From assembly GCA_017429685.1 (NCBI GenBank), contig JAFROL010000008.1:62001-126000 (forward strand): 64,000 nucleotides of DNA, read 5' to 3'. Below, piece by piece: positions 62,026-64,000 of this stretch; positions within the stretch are counted from its first letter, which is position 1; every line of letters starts with the position of its first letter. Under the pieces are notes generated by a model that was not told the origin of the DNA, ran no database searches, and was given only the letters and a program-made list of their open reading frames with translations. The translations under genes and the position numbers were made by a program. This DNA is from Bacteroidales bacterium. Its GTDB lineage: Bacteria > Bacteroidota > Bacteroidia > Bacteroidales > P3.

Positions 62026-63222
62026 CTACTCTTCCGTCAGCAGGGCCAGTCCGCCCATTGCTGTTTCCTTGTAGAGGCTTGGCAAGTCGTGGCCTGTCTT
62101 CTTCATCGTCTCGACCACTTTGTCGAACGATATGATGTGCTTGCCGTCGCTCATCATTGCGTAGAGATTGATGTCGAGCGCACGCAAGGCGGCCATAGCG
62201 TTGCGCTCGATGCAGGGTATCTGCACCAGGCCGCACATCGGGTCGCAGGTTAGGCCCAAGTTGTGCTCCATAGCCATTTCGGCGGCGTATTCGATCTGCT
62301 GCGGACTTCCGCCAAACAGCTGGTTGGCAGCCACGGCAGCCATCACACAGGCACTGCCCACCTCGCCCTGGCACCCCACTTCGGCGCCGCTGATCGAGGC
62401 GTTGGTCTTAATGACGTTGGCGAAGAGGGCCGACGTGGCAAGGGCACGCAAAATCTCAGGGTCGCTGAAGCCGTGGTTTTTCTTGAGGTGATAGAGCACC
62501 GCCGGAAGCACGCCGCTCGAGCCGCAGGTGGGAGCCGTAACGACGGTATCGCCAATGGCATTGCACTCGCTGGTTGCCAACGCATAAGCGATGACCAGAC
62601 AGCGGCTTTGCAGCGACGGTTTGTAGCTCGACGCGCGGACATAGTACTGACGAGCCTTGCGGCGCAGATGCAGACCGCCCTCGATAACACCCTCGTTGCC
62701 CAAGCCACGCTCGACGGTGTGCTGCATTGTCTGCCAGATGTCCTGCAGATAGTCCCAGATGTCGCTGTCCTCGTGCTGCTCAACATACTCCCAGAATGTC
62801 AAGCCCTCTTTTTCAATATATTTGAGTATATCGGATATATGCGAAAGCTCGTATATCGTCTCGCCTTCCTCGCTCCAGGTCTCGTTGGCCAACAGGCCAC
62901 CGCCGATGCTGTAGATAGTCCAGCTGTCGAGCACACTGCCGTTGGAATCAAGTGCTTCATAGAACATACCATTGGTATGGAACGGCTTGACGATGTCGGG
63001 CCGCCACACGATTTCGACCTCGGCGGGTGCCAGGCCGTTGGCGATGGCACGGTCGGTGCGGTGCCCCTTGCCTGTGGCAGCAAGGCTACCATAGAGTGTT
63101 ACACGATAGCGAGCCGCTTCGGGAGTCCGCTGGCGAAACAATGTTGCGGCACGATTTGGACCAAGCGTATGGCTCGACGACGGGCCATATCCTTTTTTTA
63201 GTATTTGCTTGATTGATTTCAT
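62026..63222 (-). CDS. sdaA: L-serine ammonia-lyase (iron-sulfur type)
   Basis: 398 residues, single chain: GYGPSSSHTLGPNRAATLFR, LYGSLAATGKGHRTDRAI, VVTAPTCGSSGVLPAVLYHL, SISGAEVGCQGEVGSACVMA and LTCDPMCGLVQIPCIERNAM. The cysteines in these blocks bind a 4Fe-4S cluster. Converts serine to pyruvate and ammonia. It is convergent to the Usp-like gene. Confidence 0.95.
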   Translation of the reverse strand: MKSIKQILKKGYGPSSSHTLGPNRAATLFRQRTPEAARYRVTLYGSLAATGKGHRTDRAIANGLAPAEVEIVWRPDIVKPFHTNGMFYEALDSNGSVLDSWTIYSIGGGLLANETWSEEGETIYELSHISDILKYIEKEGLTFWEYVEQHEDSDIWDYLQDIWQTMQHTVERGLGNEGVIEGGLHLRRKARQYYVRASSYKPSLQSRCLVIAYALATSECNAIGDTVVTAPTCGSSGVLPAVLYHLKKNHGFSDPEILRALATSALFANVIKTNASISGAEVGCQGEVGSACVMAAVAANQLFGGSPQQIEYAAEMAMEHNLGLTCDPMCGLVQIPCIERNAMAALRALDINLYAMMSDGKHIISFDKVVETMKKTGHDLPSLYKETAMGGLALLTEE

Positions 63223-63275
63223 TTTTCAATAATCGTTAATTAGTAAATATTTAGTTTGCGCCCACTAAACGTCAC

Positions 63276-63851
63276 TCACACCGAGTAGACCACCAAGCCG
63301 ACAAGGCCCGAGGCAAGTATCAGATAGATAGGGTTGGTTCGTTTGAAATAAGAGAAACAAAAGACGCCGGCAAAAAGCAGGATGCTGACGACGAACTGGC
63401 GGTTGAGACCGGGGATGCCGAAGCTGTCGGTGGTGAGCAGCAGCAAGGCGGCAGCGGCAATGAGTCCCACCACCGTCAGACGCAGCACACGGAAAATGGC
63501 ATCGACGACAGGATTATCCCTATGGTGCGACAGGAAACGTAGCACCAGCAACATAGCCACAACAGGCAACACAATGACCGCCAACGAAGCCAGCAGCGAA
63601 CCCACTACGCCCATCCATCCAGGCAGACCGCTGTTAACCACAGCAGTATAGCCGGCATAAGTGGCAGTATTGATACCCAAAGGTCCTGGCGTCATCTGGC
63701 TCACAGCCAGGATGTCGGTAAATTCGCGAGCCGTCATCCAGCCGTTCTTCATCACCACCTCATTCTGTATCAGCGCAACCATCGAATAGCCACCGCCAAA
63801 AGTAAAAATGCCTATTTTTAGGAAAGTAAAAAAGAGTTTTATAAGTATCAT
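63276..63851 (-). CDS. Chromate transporter, half-size (ChrA family)
   Basis: 191 residues: FLKIGIFTFGGGYSMVALIQ, DILAVSQMTPGPLGINTATY and several membrane helices. This is one half of a two-gene (short-chain) CHR transporter; the other half is the gene just upstream at the window edge. Substrate is chromate by family name only; other oxyanions are possible. Confidence 0.92.
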   Translation of the reverse strand: MILIKLFFTFLKIGIFTFGGGYSMVALIQNEVVMKNGWMTAREFTDILAVSQMTPGPLGINTATYAGYTAVVNSGLPGWMGVVGSLLASLAVIVLPVVAMLLVLRFLSHHRDNPVVDAIFRVLRLTVVGLIAAAALLLLTTDSFGIPGLNRQFVVSILLFAGVFCFSYFKRTNPIYLILASGLVGLVVYSV

Positions 63852-63852
63852 C

Positions 63853-63960
63853 GTATTTTGCGTTATTTTGTTATTGCGTTAGTATTTGACGCGTCAGCCT
63901 CGCTTTCCGTTTTCGTTTTGGTTTTCGTACGAAGTTTCCGCTTTCAGCTTCCCATACACC
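63853..63960. repeat. Composite repeat, reverse orientation, between chromate transporter genes
   Basis: Read on the minus strand: heptad-like CGGAAAC...CGAAAACGGAAAG, linker CGAGGCTGACGCGTCA, then octads (ACTAACGC, AATAACAA). Same order as composites 1-3. It overlaps the end of the upstream transporter gene. Confidence 0.75.
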
Positions 63961-63998
63961 ACACCGCCAATTATGGCCGCAAGGACCACCCACACCGG
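63894..63998 (-). CDS. Chromate transporter, partner half (partial)
   Basis: Only the last 34 codons are in the window: PVWVVLAAIIGGVVYGKLKA reads as the final membrane helix of a ChrA half, followed by ETSYENQNENGKRG and a stop. The last 10 residues come from the heptad repeat (GAAAACGGAAAG), which also supplies the stop codon. The start is beyond the window edge. Confidence 0.75.
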   Translation of the reverse strand, partial: PVWVVLAAIIGGVVYGKLKAETSYENQNENGKRG

Positions 63999-64000
63999 CG

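Overview
The window looks like the chromosome of a bacterium of the order Bacteroidales (phylum Bacteroidota). The signs are a complete Bat operon, promoters of the Bacteroidota type (TAnnTTTG near -7) in front of many genes, a very large secreted protein ending in a type IX secretion (T9SS) type B sorting domain with SprB repeats, and caspase-like, WG-repeat and patatin-barrel proteins typical of the phylum. Core genes are moderately GC-rich. The stretch from about 26.3 to 39.2 kb is visibly AT-richer and reads as a horizontally acquired defence island.

Layout. 0-5.3 kb: batA (partial)-batB-batC-batD-batE. 5.4-9.05 kb: WG-repeat protein, RseC-like membrane protein, caspase-like secreted protein. 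9.2-14.4 kb (minus): Pif1-like helicase, NAD synthetase, PPi-type phosphofructokinase. 14.8-19.5 kb (plus): dITP pyrophosphatase, bifunctional-nuclease-domain protein, purine nucleoside phosphorylase, CopZ-like protein, compact CopA-like ATPase. 19.8-26.3 kb: patatin with a barrel domain, PatB/MalY aminotransferase, lipoprotein, GNAT and YdeI proteins. 26.5-39.2 kb (minus): AlbA/HTH regulator, a decayed AlbA paralogue, then a tight operon transcribed tcmP, DUF5131, two adenine methylases, AlwI-type endonuclease, AbiH; further upstream a DUF1016 nuclease behind a DUF4007-like remnant, and an AAA/DUF4143 ATPase. 39.3-43.7 kb (minus): LiaF-like protein, EtfA, EtfB, acyl-CoA dehydrogenase, RidA. 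43.8-51.4 kb: SGNH-like protein, AnmK, HemW, tRNA-Met, MeaB, MORN-like lipoprotein, CCA-adding enzyme, MiaA. 51.6-56.4 kb (minus): AroA, sigma-54 activator, DNA primase. 56.8-64 kb: T9SS protein, Usp-like protein, serine dehydratase, split chromate transporter.

The most unusual feature is not a gene. Many intergenic spaces are filled by a recurring composite element built from exact 7-nt arrays (CGGAAAR, or GTGANNN and its complement ATTCACN), a GC-rich linker ending in GCGYCAGCCAC, 8-nt arrays (CATTAACG) and sometimes a C-rich tail (TTAACTCCCC). The parts keep the same order. Four copies fold as hairpins with the core GTGAAACGA-N6-TCGTKTCAC. The arrays also run into reading frames: the linker of the helicase, a lipoprotein, the end of a chromate transporter, and the start of the WG-repeat gene. 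Two further palindromes (one with perfect 49-bp arms, one with 22-bp arms) are both built from 11-bp iterons and both lie between divergent genes.

Several enzymes have altered active sites: a caspase fold with Ser where the catalytic Cys belongs, a NAD synthetase whose glutaminase domain lacks its Glu and Cys, and a copper ATPase with almost no nucleotide-binding domain. All readings are by eye; nothing was searched or aligned.
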